Shown here one piece after another: positions 1 through 10,700 of a stretch of 64,000 nucleotides of DNA. The translations under genes were made by a program, and so were the position numbers. Numbering within the stretch: the stretch's first letter is position 1; each line of letters begins with the position of its first letter. The DNA is from Miltoncostaea sp963771025 (lineage in GTDB: Bacteria > Actinomycetota > Thermoleophilia > Miltoncostaeales > Miltoncostaeaceae): the NCBI GenBank assembly GCA_963771025.1, contig CAVYRL010000001.1:920441-984440 (forward strand), in the 5' to 3' direction. Below the pieces are notes generated by a model, which was not told the origin of the DNA, did no database searches, and saw nothing but the letters and a program-made list of their open reading frames with translations.

Positions 1-75
1 GCGGACGCATCGCGCGGAACCGGCGGGCCGATCCGGCCGGTGACGAGGTCGTCCCCGGCCGGATCGCCCGCTCCG

Positions 76-1389
76 CTAGGCGGAGCTGCCGGCGGCGATC
101 ACCCTCAGGTTGAGCGCCTCGTCGAGGACGGACTCCTCGACGCCGTGCTCGCGGGCGACCTCGCGCAGCTGGCGACCGGAGGCCGTGGCCTCCTTCACGA
201 TCGCGGCCGCCTTGTCGTAGCCGATGTACGGGTTGAGGGCGGTGGCCACGGCCAGCGTCCCCTCCGCGTGGCCGGCGAGACCCTGCAGGTTCGGCTCGAT
301 GCCCGACACGCACTTGTCGGCGAAGAGCCGGGTCGTGGTGCTGAGCAGGTGGATCGATCCGAGCAGGTTGCGCGCCAGCAGCGGGATGCGCACGTTGAGC
401 TCGAAGTTGCCCTGCAGGCCGCCGATCGTGATGGCGGTGTCGTTGCCGATCACCTGGGCCGAGACCTGCATCACGACCTCGGGGATCACCGGGTTGACCT
501 TGCCCGGCATGATCGACGAGCCCTTCTGGAGCTCGGGCAGGAAGATCTCGCCCAGGCCGCAGCGCGGGCCGGAGCCGAGCCAGGCGATGTCGTTGGCGAT
601 CTTGGTCAGCGAGACCGCGACCACCTTGAGCGCGCCGGAGACCTCGACGAGGCCGTCCCGGGCGCCCTGCGCCTCGAACGGATCGGCCGGCGCCGACAGC
701 GTGAGGCCGGTGTCCGCCGACAGGCGGGCGCGGACCCGCTCGGCGAACTCCGCGTGCGTGTTGAGGCCGGTGCCCGCGGCGGTGCCGCCGAGCGGCAGCT
801 GGCCGAGGCGCTTCGTGGTGTCGGCCACCCGGTCGCGCCCCTGGCGGACCTGCGCGGCATAGCCCCCGAACTCCTGACCGAGGGTGACCGGCACGGCGTC
901 CATCAGGTGGGTGCGCCCGGCCTTGACGATGTCGGCGAACTCGTCGGCCTTGGCGGCGAACGCGTCGCCGAGGTGGTCGAGCGCCGGCAGCAGCCGCTCC
1001 ACGATCTCCTGCAGCGCCGCGGCATGGACCGCCGACGGGAACACGTCGTTGGAGCTCTGCCCCATGTTGACGTGGTCGTTGGCGTGGGCCCCCTCGCCGG
1101 CAAGGTTGGCGATCACCTCGTTGGCGTTCATGTTCGACGACGTTCCCGAACCGGTCTGGAAGACGTCGATCGGGAACTGATCGTCGTGCTCGCCCGCGGC
1201 GATCGCGTCACCCGCGGCGGCGATGCGCTCGGCGACCGCGGGGTCCAGCAGGCCCAGGTCGGCGTTCACCCGCGCCGCGGCGCCCTTGATCCGGCCGAGC
1301 CAGCGCACCACGGGAATCGGCACGCGCTCCCCGGACACCGGGAAGTTCTCAACCGCCTTGCGGGTCTCCCCGCCCCAAAGCTCCGCCAT
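76..1389 (-). CDS. fumC: Fumarate hydratase, class II
   Basis: Class II fumarase of the aspartase/fumarase superfamily; it interconverts fumarate and malate in the TCA cycle in the cytoplasm. The 437-residue protein has the family signature GSSIMPGKVNP near residue 300 and the upstream GQSSNDVFPSAVH and SGTSSNMNANEV substrate-binding blocks, and its length is normal for the family. I chose the ATG at 1389 because AAGGGGG lies just upstream; an in-frame ATG at 1428 would add 13 unconserved residues. It is the last gene of the leftward run, 90 bp after proS. The L-aspartase/ASAL branches are less likely because the fumarase blocks are complete. Confidence 0.95.
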   Translation of the reverse strand: MAELWGGETRKAVENFPVSGERVPIPVVRWLGRIKGAAARVNADLGLLDPAVAERIAAAGDAIAAGEHDDQFPIDVFQTGSGTSSNMNANEVIANLAGEGAHANDHVNMGQSSNDVFPSAVHAAALQEIVERLLPALDHLGDAFAAKADEFADIVKAGRTHLMDAVPVTLGQEFGGYAAQVRQGRDRVADTTKRLGQLPLGGTAAGTGLNTHAEFAERVRARLSADTGLTLSAPADPFEAQGARDGLVEVSGALKVVAVSLTKIANDIAWLGSGPRCGLGEIFLPELQKGSSIMPGKVNPVIPEVVMQVSAQVIGNDTAITIGGLQGNFELNVRIPLLARNLLGSIHLLSTTTRLFADKCVSGIEPNLQGLAGHAEGTLAVATALNPYIGYDKAAAIVKEATASGRQLREVAREHGVEESVLDEALNLRVIAAGSSA

Positions 1390-1479
1390 CTGACCCCCTT
1401 CGAAAGACTCCGGAAAACGTGCAGCCAACGGGCAAGCCTACAGCGGTCGGCGCGCCGGGAGCCGGGACGGGCGACCGCG

Positions 1480-2889
1480 CTAGTAGGAGCGGGCCACCAC
1501 GCAGACGAGGTCGGCCTCGTCGTCGGACGCCGGCAGGCTGCCGTCGGCCCGCTGGATGCAGCGCACGCTGAGGCTGTGTTTGGCGAGGGCGTCCTCGCCG
1601 TCCGCGCCCACGAGCGCCCACGGCAGGCGCGCGAAGCCCGTGGCGGCCGCGTCGATCGCCGCGTCCAGGGTCGCGACCTCGTGCGTGCGGGCGGCAAGCG
1701 AGGCCTCCGCCTCGGCGAGCAGATCGCGCTGGACGGCGTCCAGCAGGTCGCGTGCCGCGGCGGCCACCCCGTCGCGGGGCACCGTCGCCTTCTCGGAGGT
1801 GTCGCGGCGGGCGAGCGTCACGACGCCCTCGGCGAGGTCGCGCGGACCGAGTTCGACGCGCACCGGAGCGCCCTTCAGCTCCCAGTCGATCACGCGGCGG
1901 CCGAACGACTGCGCCGAGGCGTCAACGCGCACGCGCAGGCCGGCGCCTGCGAGGTCGGCGGCCACGGCGTGCGCCTCGGCGACCAGGCCCTCGTCCTTCT
2001 CGCGCACGGGCAGCACGATCACCTCGGACGGCGCCAGGCGGGGCGGAACGCGCAGGCCGTTGTCGTCCCCGTGGATCATGATCAGGCCGCCGACGACGCG
2101 CGTCGACGAGCCCCACGAGGTGGTCCATGCCAGGTGGCGCGTCTTGTCCGGGCCGAGGAAGCCGATGTCGAAGGCCTTCGCGAAGTTCTGGCCCAGTTCG
2201 TGGCTGGTGGCCATCTGCAGGGCCTTGCCGTCGCCCATCATCCCCTCGCAGGTGAGGGTGTTGGTGGCGCCGGCGAAGCGCTCGCGGGCGGTCTTGCGGC
2301 CCACCAGCACGGGCGCCGCCAGCTCGGTGCGCAGGAAGTCGCGGTACACCTCGAGGTGGATCCGCTCGGCGTACGCGGCGGCCTCGGCCTCGTCCGCGTG
2401 CGCCGTGTGCCCCTCCTGCCACAGGAACTCGGTGGTCCTCAGGAAGATCCTCGGGCGCAGCTCCCAGCGCACGACGTTGGCCCACTGGTTGAGCAGCAGC
2501 GGCAGGTCGCGGTAGCTCTGGGTCCACTTGGCCATGTACTCGCCGATCACCGTCTCGCTGGTCGGCCGCACCACGACGGGCTCCTCGAGCAGCTTGCCCC
2601 CGCCGTGGGTCACGACGGCCAGCTCGGGGGCGAAGCCCTCCACGTGCTCGGCCTCCCGGCGGAGGTAGCTCTCGGGGATGAACAGGGGGAAGTAGGCGTT
2701 CTCGGCGCCGGCGGCCTTGATGCGGAGGTCGAGCGCGGCCTGGATGCGCTCCCAGATGGCGTAGGCCCACGGGCGGATGACCATGGTGCCGCGCACCGGG
2801 CCGTTCTCGGCCAGCTCGGCCTTGGCGAGCACGTCCTGGTACCAGGCCGGGAAATCCTCCCCGCGGGGGGTCAGCACCGATCTCGCCAC
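1480..2889 (-). CDS. proS: Prolyl-tRNA synthetase, short archaeal/eukaryal type
   Basis: Class II synthetase that charges tRNA-Pro. The 469 residues match the short ProRS form, which lacks the editing insertion of the long bacterial type. Visible motifs are the RPTSET block, motif 2 (WELRPRIFLRTTEFLWQEGH) and an anticodon-binding domain in the C-terminal third, ending in the Tyr-terminal tail typical of this form. The start is a GTG at 2889 sharing one base with the TAG stop of the upstream peptidase gene (TAGTG), so the two are probably translationally coupled. Confidence 0.95.
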   Translation of the reverse strand: MARSVLTPRGEDFPAWYQDVLAKAELAENGPVRGTMVIRPWAYAIWERIQAALDLRIKAAGAENAYFPLFIPESYLRREAEHVEGFAPELAVVTHGGGKLLEEPVVVRPTSETVIGEYMAKWTQSYRDLPLLLNQWANVVRWELRPRIFLRTTEFLWQEGHTAHADEAEAAAYAERIHLEVYRDFLRTELAAPVLVGRKTARERFAGATNTLTCEGMMGDGKALQMATSHELGQNFAKAFDIGFLGPDKTRHLAWTTSWGSSTRVVGGLIMIHGDDNGLRVPPRLAPSEVIVLPVREKDEGLVAEAHAVAADLAGAGLRVRVDASAQSFGRRVIDWELKGAPVRVELGPRDLAEGVVTLARRDTSEKATVPRDGVAAAARDLLDAVQRDLLAEAEASLAARTHEVATLDAAIDAAATGFARLPWALVGADGEDALAKHSLSVRCIQRADGSLPASDDEADLVCVVARSY

Positions 2890-4226
2890 TAGGCGCCTTC
2901 CGTCGTGCGTTCGCCGAGCGCCATCAGCAGCCCCATGGCAGCTCGCGTCCCGGTCTCCAGGTACTCGACGCGCAGATGCTCGTCCGGCGCGTGGATGGCG
3001 TCGTCAGGGAGCCCGAAGCCGGTCAGGACGGTGGGGATTCCCTTGGCGGCCAGCACGGCCACCACGGGCAGCGTGCCGCCCAGCCGGACAGGGGCGGGCC
3101 GCCAGCCGGTGCCCCGCTCGATGCCGTCCGCGGCCGCCGCCAGCACCGGGTGCGCCGGATCGAGGGCCGCGGGCAGGGCCACCCCGAGGTCCTCGATCGT
3201 CAGGTCGGCGCCGACCGGTGCGGCGGCGCGCAGTAGGTCGTCGAGGGTCGCGGCGATCCGCTCCGCGTCCTGGCCCGGTGCCAGGCGCAGCGAGAGCGTC
3301 GCCGTCGCCTCTCCCGGGATGTTGGTCTTGACCGCGGTCGGCTCACCGGCGGCCAGGCCGTGGACGTCGAGCGACGGCGAGGCCAGCGTGCGCTGGTAGA
3401 AGCCCTCCGCCGCGCCGGCGTCGGCCGGGCGCAGGCCCGCGGACTCCAGAGCCTCTCCGCCCGGGGGGAGATCGGCCCATGCGGCGACCTCCGACGGTCC
3501 GGCCGGCGCAACGCCGGCGTACAGAGGCGCGGGCAGGCGTCCCTCGTCCGGGGCGACGGCGTCGATGATGCGCATCAGGGCGTGCGCGGCGTTGAGGGCG
3601 GCGCCCCCGAACAGCCCGCTGTGGGCGTCGGTGCCGGCGGTGCGGACGGTCAGGCGCCGGTAGACCATGCCGCGGACGCCGGTGCAGATGGCCGGGCGCC
3701 CCGGGGCGATCATCGGGCTGTCGAAGATGATCGCCGCGAGCGCCGGACCGGCGTCGGCGGCCAGGTGATCGAGCGCGGAGGTGCCGCCGCTCTCCTCCTC
3801 GCCCTCCACGACGAAGGCGGCCCGCACCGTCAGCTCGCCCGCGGCCGCCAGGCGCTGCACGGCGGCCAGCAGCATGAAGAGATTGCCCTTGTCGTCGCTG
3901 ACGCCCCGCGCGTAGAGGTTGCCGTCCCGTTCGGTCGGGACGAAGGCCGGGCTCGTCCACAGCTCCGGCGGTCCGGGGGGCTGCACGTCGTAGTGGCCGT
4001 ACAGCAGCACCCGCGGCGCGTCCGGGTGACCGTCGCTGGCGGGGACCTCGCCCAGCACCAGCGGATGGCGAGCGGTGAGCCTCACCTCAGCCGTCCCGCC
4101 GGCCCGGCGCACCTCGTCGGCCACCAGCTCGGCGGCGCGCGCCATGTCAGGCGCGTGCTCCGGGATCGCGCTGACGCTGGGCACGCGCAGCAGCTGGTCG
4201 AGACGCTCGCGTTCCTCGGAAGTCAC
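2889..4226 (-). CDS. M20 family metallopeptidase (dipeptidase-like)
   Basis: Zinc-dependent M20 peptidase of the carnosinase/DapE-like group, predicted to cleave dipeptides or acylated amino acids in the cytoplasm. The 445 residues carry the metal and catalytic blocks in order: GHYDVQPP (first His and Asp), GVSDDKG (bridging Asp), EGEEESG (catalytic Glu plus ligand) and HAPDEH near the C-terminus. The dimerisation domain lies between them (AGTDAHSGLFGG). It is 10 bp after a membrane-protein gene and overlaps proS by one base, so it sits inside an operon-like run. The exact substrate cannot be read from sequence. Confidence 0.9.
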   Translation of the reverse strand: MTSEERERLDQLLRVPSVSAIPEHAPDMARAAELVADEVRRAGGTAEVRLTARHPLVLGEVPASDGHPDAPRVLLYGHYDVQPPGPPELWTSPAFVPTERDGNLYARGVSDDKGNLFMLLAAVQRLAAAGELTVRAAFVVEGEEESGGTSALDHLAADAGPALAAIIFDSPMIAPGRPAICTGVRGMVYRRLTVRTAGTDAHSGLFGGAALNAAHALMRIIDAVAPDEGRLPAPLYAGVAPAGPSEVAAWADLPPGGEALESAGLRPADAGAAEGFYQRTLASPSLDVHGLAAGEPTAVKTNIPGEATATLSLRLAPGQDAERIAATLDDLLRAAAPVGADLTIEDLGVALPAALDPAHPVLAAAADGIERGTGWRPAPVRLGGTLPVVAVLAAKGIPTVLTGFGLPDDAIHAPDEHLRVEYLETGTRAAMGLLMALGERTTEGA

Positions 4227-4236
4227 GGGCCGGAGT

Positions 4237-4998
4237 CTATTGAGGTGGAACCGTGGGAGCGCCGGCGAGGAAATTTCGCAATCGGTTGAGGCGGGCGTCG
4301 TCGTTGACGTTGCGGCACTCGGCGGCCGCCATCTTCTCCGGCCTGTCCACGTAGAACCTCCGCGCCCAGACCGATTCCGGCTTCGCCAGCCGGATGGCGG
4401 CCACAGGACCGACCAGCGGGAACACGAGCCCGAGCACCCCGAGGGTCCACTTGCTCTTCAGGAAGGCGACGGACGACGTGATCATGTGCACCACGACGGC
4501 GATGCTGAACACCAGGCGCGATCCGTCGTTGTAGTCGCTGAGCTGCAGCGGGCTGGTGGCCAGCACCAGCAGACTCCCGATCACCAGGGAGAGCAGCACC
4601 GCGTTGATCGAGGCGCGGCCCTCGTCGGTCCAGTAGACGTCGCGCATGTAGAGCGAGAGCGCGAACTCGTCGAGCATGAGGGCGGCGCCGGCGCCGAACA
4701 TGATCCCGAGCAGCTCCAGCCAGGGCGAGGCCGGCTGGAACCGGAACTCGAGGAAGGCCGAGACCAGCACCAGGCCGATGCCCCAGACCTGGTGGTGGAT
4801 GTGCACACCGCCGACCGTGATGTCGCGCACGACGGTGCGGCTGCTCGCGTCGTCGGGGTCGCGGGCCCGGATGCGCCGGGTGATGCTGCGGACGATCACG
4901 AACGTCGCCAGCAGGGAGAGCAGAAGCCAGAAGGCCCCGGCGCGCCCGTCCTGCACGATCGTCGTGTCGTACCAGTGGGTGATCGGGTGCGGAATCAC
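4237..4998 (-). CDS. Conserved integral membrane protein, function unknown
   Basis: About 253 residues with roughly six hydrophobic segments. I see no enzyme family signature. A short conserved-looking stretch, GGVHIHHQVWG, clusters three histidines between the first two membrane segments and could bind metal or heme; that is inference. The GTG start at 4998 overlaps the TGA of the upstream EamA gene as GTGA. The longer open frame upstream is only the shadow of that gene. The C-terminus is soluble and charged (about 35 residues). Confidence 0.75.
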   Translation of the reverse strand: MIPHPITHWYDTTIVQDGRAGAFWLLLSLLATFVIVRSITRRIRARDPDDASSRTVVRDITVGGVHIHHQVWGIGLVLVSAFLEFRFQPASPWLELLGIMFGAGAALMLDEFALSLYMRDVYWTDEGRASINAVLLSLVIGSLLVLATSPLQLSDYNDGSRLVFSIAVVVHMITSSVAFLKSKWTLGVLGLVFPLVGPVAAIRLAKPESVWARRFYVDRPEKMAAAECRNVNDDARLNRLRNFLAGAPTVPPQ

Positions 4999-5885
4999 GC
5001 GGCGGCCGCCGTCGGCACGGTCTCCGCCTCCCCGCCTGTCTCCGCCTCCGCCTGGGCGCGGGCCAGCGCGAAGGTGGCCAGCGCCATCGCGAGCGCCGAG
5101 GCCCCGATCAGCATCCACCCGAGGCCGTCGGCCTGGAGGGTCTCGCTGAGAAGCGCGATACCGAGCACGACGGCCACGACGGGCTCCAGGACGGCGGCGG
5201 CCGGCAGGGCCTGCGCCAGGGAGCCCGCCTGGTACGAGGACTGCTGGAGGTATGTGCCGAGCACGGCGACGGCGATCAGGGCGTACGGCTCCCAGCTGAG
5301 AGCGATGTCCACCGGCCCCTGGTCGAGCAGGCTCATCGTCAACTTGGTGAGGGCCGCCGCGACGCCGTAGAGGACGCCGGTGGCGGACGCCAGCGCCACC
5401 GCCCGGGTCGAGCCCCGGGTTCGGACGGCCACCACGAGGCAGGCAGCAGTCAGCGGAACGAGGAAGATGCAGGCGACGAGCCACGTGCCGATCGAGGCCG
5501 TGTCGACGCCGGCGGTGGGCTGCCCGGAGATCAGGAACACGCCCAGCGCGGCGGTCAGCACCACCGCCCAGACCCCGTCCGAGCGCCTCAGGCGACGGCC
5601 GGCCCACCAGGCGCCCAGCGGGAGGGCGAACAGCAGCGAGGTGGCCAGCAGGGGCTGTACCAGCACGAGCGATCCGATTCCGAGAGCCGCCGCCTGGGCG
5701 ACGTACCCGAGGGTGTCCCCCGCCGCTCCGGCGAGCCAGATCGGGCGGCGCACGAGACGCGTCACCAGCCCCATGCCGAGGGCCTCGTCGTCGGGGACGT
5801 CGGTCGCGGCCCTCTGCTGGAGCACCGAGCCGACCGCGAACAGTGCGGCCGACACGAGGGCGACGATGATGGCCAGGAGCGTCAT
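4995..5885 (-). CDS. DMT/EamA-family permease
   Basis: Drug/metabolite transporter superfamily protein of 296 residues with about ten hydrophobic segments arranged as two five-helix halves. The second half has the usual LEPVVAVVLGIALLSE block seen at the end of EamA repeats. The C-terminal tail is Ala/Glu-rich and cytoplasmic. Substrate unknown. ATG at 5885; stop overlapped by the next gene. A second, unrelated-in-detail EamA protein lies 5 kb upstream at 11184-12008. Confidence 0.85.
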   Translation of the reverse strand: MTLLAIIVALVSAALFAVGSVLQQRAATDVPDDEALGMGLVTRLVRRPIWLAGAAGDTLGYVAQAAALGIGSLVLVQPLLATSLLFALPLGAWWAGRRLRRSDGVWAVVLTAALGVFLISGQPTAGVDTASIGTWLVACIFLVPLTAACLVVAVRTRGSTRAVALASATGVLYGVAAALTKLTMSLLDQGPVDIALSWEPYALIAVAVLGTYLQQSSYQAGSLAQALPAAAVLEPVVAVVLGIALLSETLQADGLGWMLIGASALAMALATFALARAQAEAETGGEAETVPTAAAA

Positions 5886-5892
5886 CGTGGGC

Positions 5893-7347
5893 TCACTCCC
5901 CTCCGAGCGACGTCGCGGGCGCGGGCCCTCCGGGGGCGCCGGAGGGCTGTGACGCCCCGGCGCCGGGGGGGCGCGAACGGAAGAGGAACGGCGGCAGCGC
6001 GAGGATCGCGAGCCCGATCACGATCCCGAGCACGTAGACGACCGGGTTGCCCGTCTTCAGCTGATCCGGCGGCACGAAGCCGAGCACGAAGGACAGCGCC
6101 GATCCGGCGAGGCCGACGATGGCCACCATCCACACCCCCGCGATTCCCCCGGGGATGCGGTAGGGCCGCGGGACCTCGGGGTGGGTGTACCGCAGCCGCA
6201 GCACGGCGGCGAAGATCAGCGCGTACATGATGATGATGATCTGGGCCGTGAGCACCGAGAGGATCCAGTACGAGGTGCTGACGCTGGGGATGAACAGGAA
6301 CAGCAGGCTGAAGAGGCTCCCGCCGATCGCCTGGATCAGCAGGATCCGGGTGGGAGAGCCGGCGGAGTTCGCCGCGGCGAGGCTCGCGGGCATCTCGCCC
6401 TGGTTGGCCACCTCGGCCAGGCCGGTGGCCGGCCCGATGATCCAGGGGACCATGTGGGCCACGCCGCCGATCGTGACCAGGATCGCGGTGGGCGCAAGCA
6501 GCCACCCGACACCGAGGTCGTCGAGGACGGCCTGGAAGGCCTGCATCACCCCGCCGACCAGGCTGATCTCGTGCCGCGGCACCACCACGGCCAGGGCGAG
6601 CGAGCCGAGGATGGTGAACACCACCATGATCACGGCCGCCAGCAGGATGGCCCGGGGGAAGTCCCGCCCCGGGTTCCTCGACTGGTCGGCGTGGAAGCCG
6701 GCCACCTCCATGCCGGCGAACATCAGCATCGCGCCGGCGAGGAAGGCCAGGTTGGTCAGGCCGAGGTCGGGGATCAGGGCGTCGCCCGAGAACGGGATGT
6801 TCGACTCACGGCCGTCGGCCAGGAAGGCGAGCCCGAGGACGATCACGAGGATCGCGGGCACGATGGACCCGAGGATCGTCCCGATGGCGCCGATCGCGCT
6901 GGTGGCGGCGACGCCGCGGAAGGCGGCCAGGGTGGCGCCCCAGAAGATGGCCAGCATGACGCAGACCAGGAAGACCTTGCTGTTGGCGAGCGCCGGGTCG
7001 ATGGCGTAGGCGAGGCTCGCGGCGGTGAACGACAGCACCGTCGGGAACCAGACGAGATTCTCCGACCAGTCGCACCACACGGCGAGGAACCCGGCCCGCC
7101 CGCGGAAGGCCTCCTTGACCCAGGGATACACGCCTCCGCGCCGCGGCCAGGCCGTCGCGAGCTCGGAGATGGCCAGGGAAACAGGGATCAGGAAGAGGAT
7201 CACGGCGACGACCACGAAGAAGATGAGCGACCAGCCGTACTCGGCCATCATCGGCAGGTTGCGGGGGCTCACCATCGCCGCGACGTTGATCATCGCGAGC
7301 GCCAGCACCCCGAGTCCGGCGACCCGGCCGGTCCGCCGCCCGGTCAC
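5893..7347 (-). CDS. APC-superfamily amino-acid permease
   Basis: Amino acid-polyamine-organocation transporter of 484 residues with about 12 membrane segments. Typical blocks are visible: LAISELATAWPRRGGVYPWV (the helix 1-2 region with the conserved PRxGG), FAGMEVAGFHADQSRNPGRD (helix 6 region) and the C-terminal YTHPEVPRPYRIPGG motif common in glutamate/GABA-type APC members. The GTG start at 7347 forms GTGA with the stop of the lipoprotein gene. Substrate not determinable; the RPYRIPGG end favours an amino acid or amine. Confidence 0.88.
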   Translation of the reverse strand: MTGRRTGRVAGLGVLALAMINVAAMVSPRNLPMMAEYGWSLIFFVVVAVILFLIPVSLAISELATAWPRRGGVYPWVKEAFRGRAGFLAVWCDWSENLVWFPTVLSFTAASLAYAIDPALANSKVFLVCVMLAIFWGATLAAFRGVAATSAIGAIGTILGSIVPAILVIVLGLAFLADGRESNIPFSGDALIPDLGLTNLAFLAGAMLMFAGMEVAGFHADQSRNPGRDFPRAILLAAVIMVVFTILGSLALAVVVPRHEISLVGGVMQAFQAVLDDLGVGWLLAPTAILVTIGGVAHMVPWIIGPATGLAEVANQGEMPASLAAANSAGSPTRILLIQAIGGSLFSLLFLFIPSVSTSYWILSVLTAQIIIIMYALIFAAVLRLRYTHPEVPRPYRIPGGIAGVWMVAIVGLAGSALSFVLGFVPPDQLKTGNPVVYVLGIVIGLAILALPPFLFRSRPPGAGASQPSGAPGGPAPATSLGGE

Positions 7348-7766
7348 TCGGCACCCCGGCGGTCGAGCGCGTCGGCCAGCGCGGCCACGGCGTCGGCGTC
7401 GCGCTCACCGCTGACCCGGATGGTGAACGGCCCGATCGTCCAGACGGCCCCCGCGGCCGAGGGCCGCGACTGCACCTCGAAGCGCTGCGCGGCGGCGTCG
7501 CGATCGCCCGCGCTGTCGTATGCGGTGGCCACGACCAGCGCCCGCCCGCCGCCGGTGGCGCAGTCGGCGTCAACCTCGAAGGCCCGCTCCTCCACGGCCG
7601 CCGGCGGGAGCGTCCTCGACGTGTCGGTGCGGCAGACGTGCAGGCCGGCGTCGGAGATCACCGACGTCACGTCGCCGAAGGAGACGTCGGCCGAGAAGCC
7701 GGCCCTCCCACATCCCGCCACCATGATCGCCAGAGCGACGAGTGCGATGGCGACCGCCCCCTTCAC
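7344..7766 (-). CDS. Small putative lipoprotein
   Basis: 140 residues from a GTG at 7766 that overlaps the lysS-mprF stop (GTGA). The N-terminus is a short lipoprotein signal, with a hydrophobic stretch followed by the lipobox-like VAGC, so Cys19 is the likely lipidation site. The mature part is small, hydrophilic and contains two further cysteines that could form a disulfide. No known domain recognised. Its tight coupling between the LysX-like fusion and an amino-acid permease suggests a cell-envelope role, but that is inference. Confidence 0.7.
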   Translation of the reverse strand: MKGAVAIALVALAIMVAGCGRAGFSADVSFGDVTSVISDAGLHVCRTDTSRTLPPAAVEERAFEVDADCATGGGRALVVATAYDSAGDRDAAAQRFEVQSRPSAAGAVWTIGPFTIRVSGERDADAVAALADALDRRGAE

Positions 7767-10700
7767 CCCGCATCCGCGACGACCGGCGGCACGAGCAGAG
7801 GCCCGAGCACCGGCACGTTGAGGAACCCCTCCACGCCGGCGTAGAGCATGGCGACGCGCGGGAGGTCGGTCGCCTCTTCGTAGACCATCGAGCGCGGCAG
7901 CCACTCGGGCTTGAACTTCTCGTTGAAGTCGTAGAGCGACTTGACCTGGAAGAACGGGTTGAGCCGGTTGACGAACCACTTCATCACGCGGTCGCGCGGG
8001 CCGAGCGTCGCCTCGGCGTCGAACAGCCGCCCCCACGCCGCGAAGTTCATGGACAGGCGCGACACCCCCAACCCGCCGAGCTCCTCGGCCGCGCGGGCGA
8101 TGAGGAACTCGGTGATGCCGTTGGGGGCCTCGGGGTCCCGGCGCATCAGGTCGAGCGAGTACCCGGGCTGGTCGCCCACGCAGGGGACCAGCCGCAGGAA
8201 GCCGGCGGCCCGGCCCTCGCGCCGGGCGACGGCCAGCAGCATCTCGGGGTTGTCACCGTGCACGTCCTGGCTCAGGGCCATGGTGAAGCCGCGCTCGGGG
8301 TCCTTGCCGCGCCAGGCCTCGCTGATGGCGTTGAGCTGGCCGACCAGCTCGGGGCCGGCGTCCGACTCGCGCATCAGCGCGAACTGGTGATCGCGCGCCA
8401 CCCTGTTGACGGACTGGCGCACCTTCTTCATGCCGGGCGCGGTGAGGCTGAAGGTCTGGCAGCGGATGATCGCCTCGTCACCGAGGTAGAGGCCCCTCAT
8501 CCCGCGCGCCTCGTAGAGCGGCAGGTCGGATTCGCGCACCGCCAGGAAGGCGGTGCGCCAGCCGCGCTCGGCGCAGAAGGCCCGGAACTCGTCGATCACC
8601 AGGGGGATCGACTCCGGTGCGCCGATCGGATCGCCCGACGCCAGGGCGTGCCCCTGCAGGTAGGCATAGGCGATGAAGGCCCTGCCGTCGGACGAGAAGA
8701 AAAGGCTCTTGTCGTCGCGCAGAGAGAAGTAGGCGAGCGTGTCCCAGCCGTACCGGTGCACGAGCGCCTGCGCGCGCACACGATCCTCCTCGCTGACCGT
8801 CCGGCGGTCGGCGAGGGGCCGGAAGATCAGGAACGCGAAGATCAGCAGCCCGGCGATGCCGAGAGCGATCAGCGAATCGGGGAAGAACCGCCCGAAGATG
8901 GGGCGTTCGTACGTGTAGGGACCGTCCAGCCCGACGAGGCCGCTGAAGATGGTGTCGAGCGCGCCGGTGAAGGTGAGGCCGGGGCTCAGGTGCTCGCGCT
9001 CGACGAACAGCGCGAGGAAGCCGTACACCAGCACCACCCCGAGCCAGATCGGCACGAAACGCACCGCGGTCCACAGCGAGGGCGGATCCGGCGGCGACCG
9101 GAAGTCGTCCTTGCACCAGACCAGAGCCACCAGCACCCCGATGGTGAGGAGCATCGCGACCGGGTGGGGCCCCTTCAGGAGGTGTGCGACGGTCGCCGCG
9201 GACAGCAGCACCACCGCCACCCACCACGCCGCCTCCTTGCCCCTGGCCAACTGCCCGGCGACGAGCAGGCAGATGAAACCGATGATCACCGAGGCGACCA
9301 TGCTCCCGGCGCGGATGTCGAGGTCGGCGACGGTGTCGAACCGGCCACCGAACCGGGAGTGCACCCCGGGCAGGGCGACGAGCGCGGTCGCGAGGCCCGC
9401 CAGCGCGGCGAGGACCGCCAGCACCAGACGGCGTTGCGGCCGTCCCCGGCTCGCCGGGGGCAGCACCACGCGGTCCTGGGGCCGCGCGTCCGAGTGCGCG
9501 ACCGTCGGCGCCACGTGCTCCGCGTCCTTCCTGGCGATGATCGCGGAGATCGAGCCGTGCAGCGCCGGCGGGGACGCGGGCGCCGCCCCCTCCTCCGGGC
9601 GCAGCGTCGGGAAGAGGATCACCTCGCGGATGGAGGGCGCGCCGGCGAGCAGCATCACCAGCCGGTCCACGCCGACCCCGAGGCCGCCCGTCGGGGGCAT
9701 GCCGAGCTCCATCGCGCGCAGGTAGTCCTCGTCAACGTCGCCGGCCTCGAGGTCGCCGGCCGCCTTGGCCCGGGCCTCGGCCTCGAACCGGGTGCGCTGA
9801 TCGACCGGGTCGGTGAGCTCGCTGTAGGCGTTGGCCAGTTCGCGGGCGGCCACCACCACCTCGAAGCGCTCGACGAGGGTCGGGTCGTCGCGGTGCGCGC
9901 GCGCCAGCGGAGAGGTCTCGCGCGGGTGGTCGCAGACGAAGATCGGGCCCACCAGCAGATGCTCGACGCCGGCGTCGTAGATCTCGTCGCAGATCTTGCC
10001 GCTGCCCCAGGACTCCTCGAACTCGACGCCGGCCTCGGTGGCGATGCGGCGCGCCTCCCCGAGCGGCATCGAGGGATGGACGTCGATGCCGAGGTGCTCC
10101 GTGATGAGCTCGTACATCGTCGCCCGGCGCCACGGGGGCGCGAGGTCCACCGGCTGCCCGTCGATCTGGATGACCGTTGTGCCGTTGGCGGCCATCGCCG
10201 CCGCGGCCACCATCTGCTCAGTCAGCTCCATCATGTCGCGGTAGTCCGCGAGCGCCTCGTAGGCCTCGAGCATCGTGAACTCGGGGTTGTGCCGGGTGTC
10301 GAGGCCCTCGTTGCGGAACACCCGGCCCATCTCGAAGACCTTCTCGTACCCGCCGGCGATCAGCCGCTTGAGGTAGAGCTCGAGCGCGATGCGCATGTAC
10401 ATCTCGACGTTCAGCGCGTTGTGGTGCGTGATGAACGGCCGGGCGGTCGCGCCGCCGGCCTCGGCCTGCAGCACGGGCGTCTCGACCTCGACGTAGCCGC
10501 GGGCACCGAGGAACTGCCGGATGGCCGCCACGGTCCGCTGGCGGACGTCGGCGACGCGGCGCGCCTCGGGGTTGAGGATCAGGTCGAGGTAGCGCTGGCG
10601 GAAGCGGGTCTCCGGGTCGGTGAGCCCGTGCCCCTTGGTCGCCAGCGGCCGCAGCGCCTTGCCGAGGAGCGCCATCGACGTGGTCGCGACGGACAGCTCG

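Noticed and set aside
40..2892. Very long open frames opposite fumC-proS and, likewise, opposite lysX, uvrA, polA, the FAD oxidase and others
   Set aside because: In ~70 % GC DNA the frames antisense to real genes stay open; they show no domains and conflict with well-supported genes.
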